This document shows, one piece after another, positions 21,490 through 33,857 of a stretch of DNA of 64,000 bases. The notes under the pieces are model-generated. The model was not told where the DNA came from and did not search any database. It saw only the letters and a program-made list of their open reading frames with translations. Every line of letters starts with the position of its first letter. Within the stretch, counting starts at the first letter, position 1. Origin of the DNA: Pachyseris speciosa. Its lineage: Eukaryota > Cnidaria > Anthozoa > Scleractinia > Pachyseridae. The stretch lies in assembly GCA_016490735.1 (NCBI GenBank), contig JAEMWC010000077.1:1230001-1294000 (forward strand), in the 5' to 3' direction. Made by a program: the position numbers and the translations under genes.

Positions 21490-23440
21490 CTACATGGAAC
21501 ATGACGACAATATACGAAACAGGGTGGACTGTTGAAGTAGCGCAGGGGATGAGAAACTGCTTCTCTCTTTTGGGAAAGAGAAAGACGAGATGACTACAGG
21601 AAGGACTGCTGAGGTTAACGTCAGGAAAGCTGACCTCAAATCTGGTCATACAGAGATGGATCTCCCCACACTGATGCTGTCTAATGCTGGTACCGGGGAC
21701 GCAGCACTGTCTTATCGGCTGGGAACGTATAAGTCCAGGTATCATCACTGCCAAAATTGCCACAAAGAGGGATAACATCAGGCTGAGCATCATCCAGTGC
21801 CATGCCCCTACCAATGATTCTGAGGAGGAAAAGAAGGAACATTTTTATGACCAGTTGGAGATTGTGTTGGACGGATAGGAAAAAAAAGACATCACCACAC
21901 TCATGGGCGATTTCAATGCTAAGATTGGACTGACCTACACCAGCGAAACCACCGAACAGTTCACCAGCAGAGACAGTACTCCCCATGAACTGTGGAAAAA
22001 CCACCGCGTCAGAGATCAAGAAAGCTACCATGGCATTGAAGAATGGCAAAGCAGCAGTACCTGATGGAATTCCAGCTAAGGAATCAAGGCCGACGTAAAA
22101 GACTACTGTCCACATGCTCCACAGTCTCGCCTCCAAGATCTGGGTCAAAGAGCGAATTCCAGATAGGTGGAGACAGGGAGGTATCATCAAGTAACTATAG
22201 AAGATTCATGCTTTTCTCAGTATCTGTCAAAGTCCTTAAGAGGATCGTTCTGGAGAGAATGAAAGCATCAGTCGACCCTTTGCTGTGTGACCAGCAGGCA
22301 GGCTTCCGTCAGAATCGATCCTGCACAGATCAGATTACCAGCCTGTCTATCAAAGTAGAGCAATCACTGGAGTGGAACTCTCCCCTCTTCATCAATTTCA
22401 TAGATTATGAGAAAGTCTTCGACAGTATTGACAGAGAAACACTGTCGAAATTGCTGAGACGCTATGGAGTTCCAGAAAAGACCATCACCCGTCTCCAGAA
22501 CACCAATCAGGGAATGTGATACAAGGTTCTACACGCAGGCAAAATGTCAGAGAGTTTTGAGGTCAAGGCTGGTTTCAGGCAGGGGTACCTCCTATTGCTC
22601 TTCTTGTTCATGCATGGTCATCGACTGGATTATTAAGACCATTTTAAGAGAAAGGAATAACGGAATACAGTAGACCCTATGACAAAGCTCGATGACCTCG
22701 ACTTTGATGATGACTTGGCCTTCCAGTCACACACACAATCAGATACAGGTGAAGGCAACCAGACTGGCAACAACTTCCCTTGGGACTGGGCTGAAAATCT
22801 AGAGGAAGAAGACCACTCTGATGAGATCCAACACAGCTCCAATACCCGAGTCATAGTGGGTTGTGAGCCTATCAAGGAAGTCGACTCTTTCACCTACCTC
22901 GGCAACATTGCGGATAAAGAGGGGTCACAGACAGAGAGGTCATTGTCAGAGTAGGCAAAGTTAGAACAGCCTTCATCACCCTCAACAAAATCTTGACAAG
23001 AAAATAGCCATAACAAACCTGCACATCTTCAATGCAATACGAAACGTGAGGATGACAAAAAAAGACCTTGCAGAACATTCAGACCTTCATCAACAGCTAC
23101 CTGAGGCACATTTTTAAGATCAGGTGACCGGAGAAAATCAGAAATGAAGAGCCATGGTAGAGGGGGGAGGCAGTGGAGAAACAGATCCTGAGGCTTAAGT
23201 GGGGATGGATTGGTCATACACTGGGGAAATCGACGCCTAGTACCACACGCCAGGCACTGACCTGGATCCCCCAAGGTAAGCGGAAGAGTGGACGGCCCAA
23301 AAAACAGCTGGAGACGATACACTGAAGGAGAGCTTAAGAATGAGGGAATTAGCTGGAGTGAGGCAAGAAGGACAGCCCGGAGGATGATGGAGAAAGCGTC
23401 GTCGATGGCCTGTGCTCCACTGGGTGCTAAGGGCTAATGA
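21490..23440 (+). mobile_element. RTE-like LINE, decayed, endonuclease plus RT
   Basis: The endonuclease part is spread over shifted frames (YETG near 21510, then GWERISPGIITAKIA and IQCHAPTNDSEEEKK at 21700-21840). RT pieces follow at 22200-22500: LLCDQQAGFRQNRSCTDQI, then INFIDYEKVFDSIDR with the first catalytic-type Asp. Next is a C-terminal piece with YLGNIADKEG near 22900, and the final Arg-rich region to about 23400. The YADD segment region is scrambled. The phrases match RTE-clade LINEs common in marine invertebrates. At least several frameshifts and stops make it inactive. Confidence 0.85.
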
Positions 23441-24123
23441 TGATGAATGATGTCAGCCTTAAATGTTTCACTGGATCGATTTTTGGGTTGTGTTCAATAA
23501 GTAGTACTTCTTTTCCATGCTCTTGAAGGGAAAACATATCTCCCATCCACACGCTTTTATTGCAGATGTTAGCGGCAACTGAATCTACACTTTGGACGAA
23601 AAGGGGCCGCATTTTTATTTTCAAAACGCAATAGCCTAACGATCTGTCAAGAGGACGGAATAATACGCCCACTTATCATACCAACGCGTAAATTAGTAGT
23701 ACTTACACAGACATGTTCCGCGTAAAGTAAGCGAAGTTTCGCGCGCATTATATTCATGGGCCCTCAATTTTGACTGGTACTTGACTAGAACTAAAACAGG
23801 AAGAAAATGTGGATACACTACCACTAATATTTAAAAGCGAAGTGACCGACAATTTTATAATAAAAATAATGATGGTGATCACTGGTGATGATGATAATAA
23901 AAATGCAATATTGTCCTGGAGTAAGGGCCCCCAAATAACAAGATAGCGTATAGATGATGAATGTAGTGTATCACTGGCTGCACTTTTGTACAAAATTCAT
24001 AATAATCTTTCCCCATTGTATTCCTACGTTAAAATTTCCTGAATAAATAAAGGTGATGATGATGATGATGATAATGACCGTCCTCCAAGCATATCATGTT
24101 CATCCAAACTTTTTTCCCTACAG

Positions 24124-24491
24124 CTGCTCCAGAATGTGTCACTTACACTGTTCTAAATGAAACAACACGTCGCTACACCTATCGCAAAGGGCCTGGTTAT
24201 TCGGATGACTCCCTTCTCCAAGGATGGTACCGTTTTAAGGCCAATGGATACACAAAAATGATTGACAGATGCATCCCGCTTAACAGATGTGGAGGCGAAA
24301 CCAGTGGCTGGCTGAAAGGTGGTCATCCTACACTTGCTCATGGAATCGTAAATAGAAAGGTTTGCTTCCGTGGATCTAGCGGGTGTTGCTGGAAAACCCA
24401 AAATATTGATGTGCGTGATTGTGGTGGTTACTATGTGTACAAGCTGAAGGGTCATCGCTTTGGAAGAAAATACGTTTACTGTGCAACATAG
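24124..24491 (+). CDS. Gene A exon 3: D8C domain (uromodulin/OIT3 type)
   Basis: Terminal exon entered in phase 1 after CCCTACAG; it encodes residues 145-266 and ends TAG. It holds exactly eight cysteines (149, 194, 200, 225, 232, 233, 244, 264). Family landmarks are present: C-x-x-Y-x-V-L-N, GWYRF (178-182), a W-L-K-G-G-H-P block (207-213), the adjacent CCW and a final CGGYYVYKL. This matches the D8C domain of uromodulin, GP2 and OIT3, which in vertebrates lies upstream of a ZP module. Here the protein stops after D8C, so there is no ZP polymerisation module or membrane anchor. The whole protein is predicted to be soluble and secreted. Confidence 0.88.
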
Positions 24492-24603
24492 ACGGGGAGT
24501 TTTAAAAATTAATCAAGCTAGAGTAAGAATGCTTATGAAATTGAGACATTGCAAAGTACATATGAACCAAATTATTTCGAAGTAAGGAGAGGCTAAAACT
24601 TCA

Positions 24604-24609
24604 AATAAA
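24604..24609 (+). terminator. Candidate poly(A) signal of gene A
   Basis: AATAAA lies 113 bases after the gene A stop codon, within a plausible short 3' UTR. No transcript evidence is available. Confidence 0.5.
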
Positions 24610-24809
24610 AGTGCTGAAAACAGGAAACGTTTGCCATATGGGAAGTTTTAACAACTTTGCATCTTTAGTCGATGCTGGTGTAAATGTTACTTCGATGCGA
24701 TCCACTAGGCACGGAGAACTCATTGAAAGGAGGACCGCGAGGATAACCATATGAGAAGTTCCACTAACTAGTTACGTGGACCAAAGCGGTAGTGAAAGAA
24801 AGAAAGTTA

Positions 24810-25440
24810 GTAAATATCCATCCACCTTTTTACGTTTTGTTTAAATCTATTGATATTGTATCATCCTCAAACAGGTGATTTTGTAAATAGTTCCAATCTT
24901 CGATGACTTTTACGAAGAAGGGGTGCTTTAGCCAGTTAACTCTTTCTACTTTCATCTGTGACTTGTATGGATGGTTAGCTCTAGTAGTTCTGCTTTTAAA
25001 CACAGTGCTCGAAGTAGTCATTAAATTCCAGGTCATTTAGTGCAAACACTGTCATATAACAGTCCACTAAGGACAGGTACTCTCTTCGATGTTCCAGTGC
25101 GTTCCAGTTTAACAATTTACATCGTTTTTCGTATGGCATGTCACGTGGTTTTTTACCACTTTACATTATTTCAGTGGCTAATTAATCTTTAACTAAGCGT
25201 GGCAACCATACTGGACATACGTATCCTAAGATCGGTCTATAATAATGACTTCAAGAGCATAGAGAAGATTTCTCTATTCTTATTGCCGACTGTACTCTTC
25301 CGTAGGTCCAACACTTTGTTTGCTTTATGCAATATGAAATCCATGCGATTGGACCAAGTTAAATCTCTCTATAGACCCTCTCCCAGCTCTGTGTATGAGT
25401 TAAAAGATCTTAATTCTGCATTTGATAGATAATAAGATTG
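24810..25440 (-). mobile_element. LINE C-terminal relic
   Basis: On the - strand a broken frame carries VCPVWLPRL near 25200, then LLNWNALEHRREYLSLVDCY near 25090, then the 68-aa open end (25036-24830) with FKSRTTRANHPYK and FFVKVIEDWNYLQNHLF. This order, with the W-N-x-L-x-x-x-L close, is the usual C-terminal region downstream of RT in Jockey/CR1-group LINEs. Frameshifts and stops separate the pieces. Confidence 0.7.
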
Positions 25441-25444
25441 CTTG

Positions 25445-27365
25445 ATTTTATTCCGCTTGTGGGCTATTTTGATTTCTTCGCATTGAATACATCAACATTC
25501 GCATTAAATTTAAATAGAATATCAGCTACCTATTTAAATTATATAATGCTTGTGATTATTTCACTGAAAAAAGATAAAGATGTGCTAAACAATCCAAACC
25601 CCTTAACAAAAAAAATACAACGTAGAAAACAATAATAAGTAAAAAGAGGCAGTTTTTATAATAAATCGTGATCTATTGATCATGTAAAAAGTATCAATTT
25701 TGTAAATTAAAGTTTGCAATCGTAATTAAAATAGAGTATGGAGATTCAAATGTTTACCATAGGGCCTGTTTCACTTTTTTCCCTTATGTAAATAAATGCT
25801 GTAATTTTTTTTGCTGTTGAGATAGAGGGGAAACTTAACCAGATTTATGATATTTTTAACGCACCTCCCCCCCTCCCCCCAGACCTCTTAACAACACAGA
25901 AGCAGGGTGTCCCACAAGAAACGAAAAAAAAATACAAAAGAAACAAACAGCGAAAAACCACCGAGATGATCTTAAGATCACATTAGTATGACTGTCTAAT
26001 TTTATACTCAATAAAAAGGTATAACACAAGCAAAGGCAAATCTATCTAGGCCTGGACAGATTCTTCTCGGCAACTTTTGAGCAACTTTTACGATTTGGAG
26101 CAACTTTTTCGATTCTGAGCTACTTTTCGGAGAGTGAAGCACTTTACAGCATCTATTCTAAAAGTTAACATGTTTTTGGCATATTTTCACTATTTTTAAA
26201 TCACGGTCATAAGTAAGTGATATTTTAACACGTTTTCTTTGGAAATTCATAAGAATTTCACTAGAAAATCTCTTCCGTTTTTATCGTTTGGGTATCATGT
26301 GTTGATAAATTCCAAATATGGATGAGCCGATGTGAGTCCATTTCCAGCATGGGTATCCTGCGTTAATATTCCATGTATGGTATTTCTACGTGGCTCTAAA
26401 ATGGCGGACTACAAGGCGCTTTCTTCTGTCTCGATCTTGTGACAATGAAGAACCCGATGAAGAACAACATCAAAGAGATCCAATCCAGGTTGCAATTGAA
26501 ATCGGAGCCTGAAAGGGCTTCCATCTCCCGAAAGCGTAAAGTAGCCGAGATGCGTTTATGAGCGAATCAAGGAATATCCTGGTCAGCATCTCGTGTGTGT
26601 CAGCAAGCAACTCTTAAATTTTTTAAGCATCTTTTACTATTTTAAGCAACTTTTGAGCAATTTTGGAGGATATTTTTGGGGACTTTTTTAGCAGAATCTG
26701 TCTTGGCCTAAATCTGTCTACGTAGTCCATATTATGAGCTATCATTTGATTGGTTAAACTGTCATATTTTTCATAATTTCATGGTAACGCGGTGAATATG
26801 CATGACAAGAAAGGGAGGATGTAGAGTTTAAATTAACATTGAATGGGTTGGTCAACGGCAATTTAAAAACATAACAATGGCTTTTGAACCTTTTTGGGAC
26901 GCAAATGAAAAACATCAAGACTTTAAGGTGGCTCACACTGGTTTTCAGCACTTTGCTTCAATTTATTTTGATGAATCATTACTACCAATCTTTATAAATT
27001 ATTACCTTTATAGCGTTATGGCAAAGAAATGCGCAATCATTGTAAAGAAGTTATGCAACTTTTTTGCGAAAAGAAAAAAATTCCAAAAACAACAACAACA
27101 ACGTTACCATAAAAGCTAATTTTAGTTTCAAGCGACAATGACTCAAAAACGAGCTGGATGGCCCCCATTTTCATTGTCTGGAAATAACTAGCAACATTTT
27201 ATAAAGTTAAAAATTATTTTAATTTGTAGGAGCGGATTCAGTAGCTCTTAACCTGCTACAACAATATTTTATAACTTTCCAAAATGATGGCTCTTGACAT
27301 GCTGATTACTTTTCAACGATAAGAAAATGGGTGTCACAGCGCTAGTTGTTTGAGTTATTGTCACT
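25445..27365. other. Unassigned spacer with a candidate TIR element
   Basis: At 26039-26066 'ctaggcctggacagattct' is matched by 'agaatctgtcttggcctaa' at 26690-26712 in reverse complement. This suggests inverted ends of an element of about 690 bp whose interior is rich in 'gcaacttttgagcaa' words. Nothing else was recognised. Confidence 0.4.
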
Positions 27366-27369
27366 GAAG

Positions 27370-27827
27370 GCTGGTTTTCACTAGCGACGGAGTCGGAGTC
27401 GGAGTCGTAATCAGAAGCGTGGAGCGTTATGATCTAGTGAAAATCAAAGCGATGGAGTCTGAAGCAAAATATTGATTCCGTTATGACTCCGCCACTTATG
27501 ATCTAGTGAGAACTAAATTGTCGGAGTCGGAAGCATTATTTTGGTATCAAAGTGTAATCCGAGAGCGTGAGAACAAGCATTGTGATTGGTTGGTTCTTCC
27601 GCTTCTGCTTCCGACTCCGACAATCTAGTTTTCACTGGATCATAAGCGACGGAGTCATAAGCGGAATCGGAAGAAAATGGAACGTTCTGATTCTTCAAAC
27701 TCCGATTCCGTCGAGCCTATGACTTCACTTACGACTCCGATTTTTGATTTTCACTGGGTCATAAGCGCTCTTACGACTCCGACTACGACTCCAACTGCGA
27801 CTCCATCTCTAGTAAAAACCAGTCTTG
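27370..27827. mobile_element. Foldback MITE rich in 'ggagtcgga' words
   Basis: Terminal inverted repeats start 'ggctggttttcactagcgac' on the left and are matched by 'tctctagtaaaaaccagtc' on the right. Interior inverted copies of 'tcggagtcg' and 'gatctagtgaaaat' make most of the element self-complementary. No protein is encoded. Confidence 0.75.
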
Positions 27828-27829
27828 AA

Positions 27830-28725
27830 CGCTTAAAATGCACCTCGCCCCAAAATATTTCCCCCCAAAACATGTAACCTTTATTTTTAGGTTTGGACTT
27901 TTTTAAGGGCTTCAAAACTTACGATAAACTAAGCATCATTTGGTACACGACTGAGTCAGAAGGGATATGGAACTATTCCTGATTTGGCGTCACAAACTGC
28001 TTTGCATGCATGTTTACAAAGACTTTCCGCGATGTAAATCAGTCTGTGACGTCAAACCAGGAATAGATCGATGCCCCTTACTAGTTCGGTCGTGAGACAG
28101 ATGATGTCTATATTTCAATTTGTAACTTTTCCAGCCTATAAAAAAAATCAAGATTTTGTTTAAAAAAGGCGCTAAAAGGAGCGATGCGTTTCGAACAGGT
28201 TCGAAATTTATTTTAGCGAAAGAAATATTTTGCGATTAGGGGCACTGTAACTCCTGGTCATCGCAATTTTCACAGTGTTCAAAGGTCGAACATAATCAGA
28301 ATAAATGTTCTGTGGTCCAAGTACTGTACCAGGGTAAAGAGTCGCTCGATACTAATAATCCACGATAAACCAGGACAATTCAATGCTTATGCCATTGATC
28401 ATTTTAACGCGCGGGACTTAACGTCAAACTAAAATACAAACACTGAACAGAAAAACGAACCTTAGGGGCGAAGGCTAAAACACGTGTAACACAAATAGGA
28501 CTAAGCATTTCGTAAATAACTGAAGTATAAATGAGCTGAAGGGAAAACAAATGCAAAACATCTTACCGACTATCCTCCTATGCACTTGAATCGACAGAAC
28601 AAGGCCGAAAGTGTATCGCAAAATTGCATTCCACAGTGGGGTGTATCCGGAAATATGTTGTAAATCGAGTAGCGAAATAAGAAACCAAAATTAATTGAAC
28701 TAAATTAATAATCGACTAACAGTAA
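27830..28725. other. Unassigned spacer
   Basis: No exon, RNA or terminal repeat was recognised. Confidence 0.4.
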
Positions 28726-28729
28726 CAGG

Positions 28730-29149
28730 CACTTTAAATTGGCCATGTTCTAAACGAGTGAGGGCCTGGGAATGAGTTTTAAAATTTATTGATTGGAAAA
28801 AAAATGCTTACACTGAAAGAGCATCTCAAAAATGGCCACCTTACCAACTTTGACGCTGTTCAGTTGAATTGGAACTGAAACAAAAGCTTTTGAAAATTGT
28901 GAAAATTAGAGACTTTGTATGGTTTGGAGGGACAGTCCAAAATAGAGACATTTGTATGGGATTTTTTAAAGATCTAAATGCATGTCAATTAGCGACGTTT
29001 CGACCAAACATGGTCAAAATTGCGGAAAGTACTTATTTTGAGATATCCTTTCATATGAGAATCGATTTAGTTCAATGCCATTGATTTTCAGTGAAGTCTG
29101 GATTCGTTCCCAGGCCCTTACTCGTTTAGAACATGGCCAATTAAGAGTG
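28730..29149. mobile_element. MITE, about 420 bp
   Basis: Inverted terminal repeats of about 48 bp are built on 'attggccatgttctaaacga' followed by 'gggcctgggaa', at 28730-28780 and 29100-29149. The interior open frame (28869-29084) has no family resemblance and is considered chance. Confidence 0.75.
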
Positions 29150-29769
29150 TTTCTAGCAAGTTATGGTGCTGCTGTGGTAACCTATTGAGTGGAAAAAAAT
29201 CATAACATGTTTACGAATGATTGGGCATTTGTTTGATACCAATATAAAGGTAATAACATACAAACATTGGCAATAATGAACAATGAAAGTACAGGAGCTG
29301 GAAAGTACTAGAAAGCGGTGTTGGCCACCTTAATGGACTACGACAGCGGCGCCATCTAAAACGTCGTGTTTCAACGTCGATTAGAAGGGCTATATTATGC
29401 GTATTTTTATGTCTTGGGGCTCAAATGGTTTCAACATTCTAATATCCCAACAACAAATTCCAATTTTCAACCTTTATTGGATCTTCCAAATTTCCTATTT
29501 CCCTCAATTTAACTAATCCTTTGAGAAAAATTATCTCTTCGCAAATATACCCCAAAATCACCAAAAAATTCACAAAATATCCCACAACGTAGCTTTGTGA
29601 GATTGAGGGATTTTTGATTGCTTGAAACACGAACGAAATATCAACCTGAAATCCATGTTAAGCGGATAAAAAGCGAAGTTTAGGTTAACTCCCGCCTTAA
29701 ATAATTCTCTAATTACAAGGTCAACCATTCAGGAGAAATTCATGTACATTATACAAACGACAGACTGAT

Positions 29770-30720
29770 TTTAAGTGTTACACCTTAGAAGACTTTCTGA
29801 TTAATGAGGATATTTTTAGGGGCAAATCTATGCCCTCTTTCTCTACCATTCATTTTAATATAAGAAGCCTTTCTGCAAATCATGATGATCTGTCTGTGCT
29901 ACTATCAGAACTGCAGCATGAATTTGATGTTATTGGCCTCTTAGAGACAAGGATTTAAAATAATGGTCAGCCAACCAGTGATATTGCCATCGAAGGATAT
30001 GATTTTGTTTGAAAGTCAACCCTAACTAATGCTGGTGGTAGGGGAATTTATATCAAAAGTGACATTCAGTTTCATATTCCAGTTGACCTCTGTTTAGTTA
30101 CTTAAGAATTTGAATCATTGTGGATCGAGTTAAATCTTGATCCACACAAAACTCCTTCTTCTGCCTCCTTCGCAGCCGTTGTTTGTGTCGGTCCTATTCT
30201 CCTTCCCAACCAACTTCTGCTGAACCGAGCCGGACATTCCATTCCAGGAACTGACAAATCATATCCTGACTTTGATATTTCGGTGGCTAAGTTCCTGTAG
30301 CCTCCTTCACGACCGTTGTTTGTGTTGGTTCTATTCTCCCTCCTGATTGGATATTCGAACACAGTTGGAATGGAATGTTCGGCTCGGTTCAGCATGCGTT
30401 GGTGGGGAGGGAGAATAGGACCAAAATAAACAGCGGCTGCGAAGGAGACTACACAAAAATCTGATATGTGCTATCTTGTATAGGCAACCAAGTGGTAAAC
30501 CTGAAGACTTTACGAAATATCTTTTTTTTTTCAAACTTAGACAAAATCTCGGAAGAAAATAAGATATGTTTATTTATGGGTGATTTCAACATTGACCTTT
30601 TAAACTTGATGACTGTCAGATTATTGAGGAATGTGGGTCTGTTCAAGTTCACACCGCAACCAGGTGAACAATCAGACATGGTTTGATGCTACTCTGGTTT
30701 GAAGATTGATGAATGTAACC
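29770..30720 (+). mobile_element. LINE endonuclease relic interrupted by a MITE
   Basis: An apurinic-like endonuclease begins with STIHFNIRSLSANHDDL and DVIGLLETRI, then a stop, then GGRGIYIKSDIQF. It continues after a nested insertion with YRQPSGKPEDF and ICLFMGDFNIDLL (about 30475-30610). The order N-x-R-S-L, E-T-R, G-D-F-N is the conserved catalytic series of LINE endonucleases. Stops and a frame slip in a T-run (30520-30530) make it dead. Confidence 0.8.
30152..30450. mobile_element. MITE of 299 bp with 8-bp target duplication
   Basis: The element is flanked by ACACAAAA on both sides (30144-30151 and 30451-30458). Inverted ends share 'ctccttcgcagccg' followed by 'gtcctattctcc'. A third degenerate copy of the end motif lies at 30299-30350. 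An 8-bp duplication fits hAT-type insertion. It sits inside the LINE endonuclease frame, so it is younger than that LINE copy. Confidence 0.75.
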
Positions 30721-31098
30721 TAAAAGTTACAATTCCCTACCCAAAGTTTTGACACTCCTGTCTCCAGTCCCATACATTTTATTCTTTTAAGAGAAAAGTG
30801 AAAATTTGATTAGGAAAACGGAAAAAAAGAGAGTTCTCCTTTCAACTTTTGTTTATTCACACCAGTCATTAAAGTTGCATTCGTCGTAAATGCATCTTCT
30901 TAAAGTGTAAGCGAACAATTTGCTTTGCGTTGTTTCCTGTAACATTTCTTGTTCTTGGCAGTTTTCCCTTTCGCTTTTGCTGTAAAAGACGTTTCACTTT
31001 TTCGTGGTCGTGACAGTTCGTAAACCATTTTTGGTGTTTGTGCCGTACTATGAATTATCATTTCTGCTCTCATAAAGGACAACTTTTAACTTTAGGCT

Positions 31099-31101
<3 letters not shown>

Positions 31102-31139
<38 letters not shown>

Positions 31140-32640
31140 TTACTAATTTATATAGCGCGTATTTACATATTCTGATCAATAGCGCTTTACAATCATATAT
31201 TTAAGAGAAAACGAAAATATATTACCATAAAAATAAAATAAAGTTATAGATTATAAAAATACTTCTTAAAAAGATAAGTTTTAAGTCGAGATTTAAAACT
31301 GTCAAGTGATGTTGCTTGACGAAGCTCCACGGGTAGGCCATTCCAGAGTTTCGGAGCTGCTGCTGAAAATGATCTTGCTCCCAATGTTGTAAGCATCTTT
31401 CCCTTGGGATGGTCCAATAAGAGCTTACCAGTAGACCTAAGATTATATAATGAGTTCGATTTTATACTAATAAGATCGCTAAGATAAGTTGGCGCCAGGC
31501 CATAAATACATTTAAAAGTCAAAAGTAAAATCTTATAATCAATACGCAAAGAAACCGGCAGCCAGTGCAGCTCGTAAAGCGCCGGTGTAATGTGAGAAAA
31601 TTTTCCGATGCCACAAATAAGTCTTGCAGCTGCATTTTGTACACGCTGTAATTTAGCGATCTGCCCCTTTGGTAAGCCAAACAATAAACCATTACAATAA
31701 TCAAGACGGCTGCTTATAAAAGCATGAACCATGGTAATTAAAGAATCCCTCGATAGGTATTTCTTAATACGTCTCAAGTTATGTAAATGATAAAATGCCG
31801 CATTACAAGCCTTGTTTATATGATCAGTCATGCTTAAGTTGCTGTCAAACCACGATCCAAGGTTTTTAACACATGGGCTTGGACTGATACGATTATTGCC
31901 CACAGTAATGGAACACGAATCTAATTTATCAAGCTGTTGTCGCGTACCGACCAACAAAAACTCGGTTTTATCATCACTGATCATCAAACGATCTTGAATC
32001 ATCCATTTCCTCACCGCGTCAATGCACTTTTCCATTGCTTGTATAGCATCAGCTTGAGCAGTGTTGCCGAGTGGTTTGAAACTCAGATACAGCTGCGTAT
32101 CGTCCGCGAAACAATGAGCATCAGGAAGATAATGTTCCACGATCTTAAACAGCTTGGACGCATATATTATGAATAGCAGAGGCCCTAAACATGAGCCTTG
32201 AGGTACTCCGCAGTTCAAGTCAAAAGGACGAGAAAGAACGCCATGTACAGAAACGCGCTGACTTCTATCAGACAAGTACGATCTAAACCAATTCAGAGCA
32301 GTCCCACGTATGCCAACCTCGTCAGATAGCCTCTCTAAAAGTATTTGATGATCAACGGTGTCAAAGGCAGCACTCAGATCCAATAAAATTAACAAAGTGA
32401 CGTGTTGAGAGTTCATCTTTAACAAAATATCGTTCATCACCTTGATAAGTGCAGTTTCAGTGCTATGGAATTTCCTGTAAGAAGATTGAAGCGCAGGAAA
32501 GATAGCATTTGAAACCATGTGATCGTAAACTTGATTAAAAACAACTTTTTCAGTCAACTTGGATATGTATTGCAAGTTACTAACTGGACGGGCTGTAGTT
32601 TGGCTTCTTGTAAGTACTCCGTCATCTGTTTAAGATCCAA
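31102..32640 (-). mobile_element. CR1/L2-like LINE, 5' truncated
   Basis: The coding part ends at 31244. The 3' region then passes through 'tatataaattagtaaattat' to an (ATT)n tail at 31102-31139, the usual end for this group. The 5' truncation falls near 32640, where the RT reading (PVSNLQ) is out of frame with the long ORF upstream by one shift. Confidence 0.88.
31244..32575 (-). CDS. LINE reverse transcriptase, long open 443-codon frame
   Basis: The frame has the RT series in order: LLILLDLSAAFDTVDH (first catalytic-type Asp), LNCGVPQGSCLGPLLF, then CFADDTQLY, the catalytic A-D-D box. After the palm come the thumb and C-terminal conserved blocks (RLDYCNGLLFGLP, LQRVQNAAARLI, LHWLPV, WNGLP). 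In an intact LINE this enzyme copies element RNA at a nicked target. The endonuclease and ORF1 are absent through 5' truncation, so the copy cannot move itself, but this frame has no stop over 443 codons and is among the youngest elements here. Confidence 0.88.
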   Translation of the reverse strand: MQYISKLTEKVVFNQVYDHMVSNAIFPALQSSYRKFHSTETALIKVMNDILLKMNSQHVTLLILLDLSAAFDTVDHQILLERLSDEVGIRGTALNWFRSYLSDRSQRVSVHGVLSRPFDLNCGVPQGSCLGPLLFIIYASKLFKIVEHYLPDAHCFADDTQLYLSFKPLGNTAQADAIQAMEKCIDAVRKWMIQDRLMISDDKTEFLLVGTRQQLDKLDSCSITVGNNRISPSPCVKNLGSWFDSNLSMTDHINKACNAAFYHLHNLRRIKKYLSRDSLITMVHAFISSRLDYCNGLLFGLPKGQIAKLQRVQNAAARLICGIGKFSHITPALYELHWLPVSLRIDYKILLLTFKCIYGLAPTYLSDLISIKSNSLYNLRSTGKLLLDHPKGKMLTTLGARSFSAAAPKLWNGLPVELRQATSLDSFKSRLKTYLFKKYFYNL

Positions 32641-32644
32641 CTGA

Positions 32645-33855
32645 TGTACATCCGCCAGATGATTAGCTAATCTTACGAGGTATTTTGCACCGCATTACGG
32701 AATCGGACAATCTCTATAAACTCTATTGTGGACCATGTTCACAGTTCGAAGTTTGGTCACAAATGACAGCTATGTAAACAATTTGCAACTTTCACTGATG
32801 GACAAGCAGGCCAAAATCCAGCCCGTTCCAGGCTCTCTGATATTTTGGGGGAGCGCGCGAGAACGAACGAACAAAATTTAGCGGGGCTGGGGGAGGGGGG
32901 GGGGGGGGGGGGGAGGGGAAGAGAGGAAAGAGAGTCTGTGAGATTTTTTTTAAACAACCCCATTCCGCCCACATTAAGTTAACCGGATTTCTTCCGTCGG
33001 ATTGTCAATTAACGCAAACATTTGTAGGATTTTTCGTGCGAGTCATTTACATATAACTGCAGGCAAACATGTGAGTATCCTGTAAGCCGAATTTTCAAGA
33101 AAAGTCTCACATGTACTGGAATATCCTTAAAGTTAATGCTCTCACCGCACTTTGTCACACCGGCAATCGCGCGCGCGGTAATACAAGCAACACAAAGAAC
33201 AATCTTAGCGCTCATGGCGGAAAACAAAAACATGAACTAGCTTGCAATTATTCTGTCACGGACAGACACAAGGACTTGTCTTTTGGGTATTTAATGATAG
33301 CAAGTCACTCATACCCAGGCTCTGCTTTATCCGTTTTAAGGAAGGTAACATTGCAGCGTGTATTTTACCATGGCAAAGTCCAAGCTTAGGAAACGGTCTT
33401 TGATGAATATTATCTCAGTTTTGATCAAACTTCCCCACCCTGGGGCCAATATTCTCTTCAAAGTTTGTCAAACTTCCCCACCCAGTGCAGCAAATATCGA
33501 TCAAAGTCCCTACCCCATCCCGTACTTTCTCCCCTCGGGACTAACATTAAAAGGTGCATTACTTCTTGCGCTCAGGAAATTATTACAAAAGAAACTCAAT
33601 GAATATCAAGAGGTTGCACACTGAGAGGTAGATCTTGCAACATATGGATTGGTTTTCGGGAAAAATATTACACAAGCCTTGGACCGGCGCGCATGTTCGA
33701 TGTCTAGATGTGACACTAGATTTCAAGCAATCGAAAACCTAACTAAGAATTATTTGCTTTCAAACATCCATTTCGAAGGTAAGCTACAACCGAAGTATCA
33801 TATTGGGTTTTTCAATAGTTTGCCTAAAGCGATTCGAGTTGTTTACATTTCCCAG
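32645..33855. other. Unassigned spacer with a G homopolymer
   Basis: A G-rich run at 32893-32917 is the main feature. Open frames at 33111-33389, 33358-33624 and 33649-33924 have no recognised domains. Confidence 0.4.
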
Positions 33856-33857
33856 TT

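Larger units (their letters stand above)
19775..24123 (+). other. Gene A intron 2 (4.3 kb), loaded with repeats
   Basis: Bounded by GTAAAT and TTCCCTACAG. It contains a MITE-like element (20205-20410), a simple repeat and LINE tail (20560-20725), a G homopolymer (21086-21103) and an RTE-like LINE in sense orientation (21490-23440). A short (GAT)n-tailed segment lies at about 23940-24072. The LINE frames are decayed. Confidence 0.75.

Noticed and set aside
28869..29084. 71-codon frame inside a MITE
   Set aside because: It lies wholly between the inverted terminal repeats and has no transposase-like motif.
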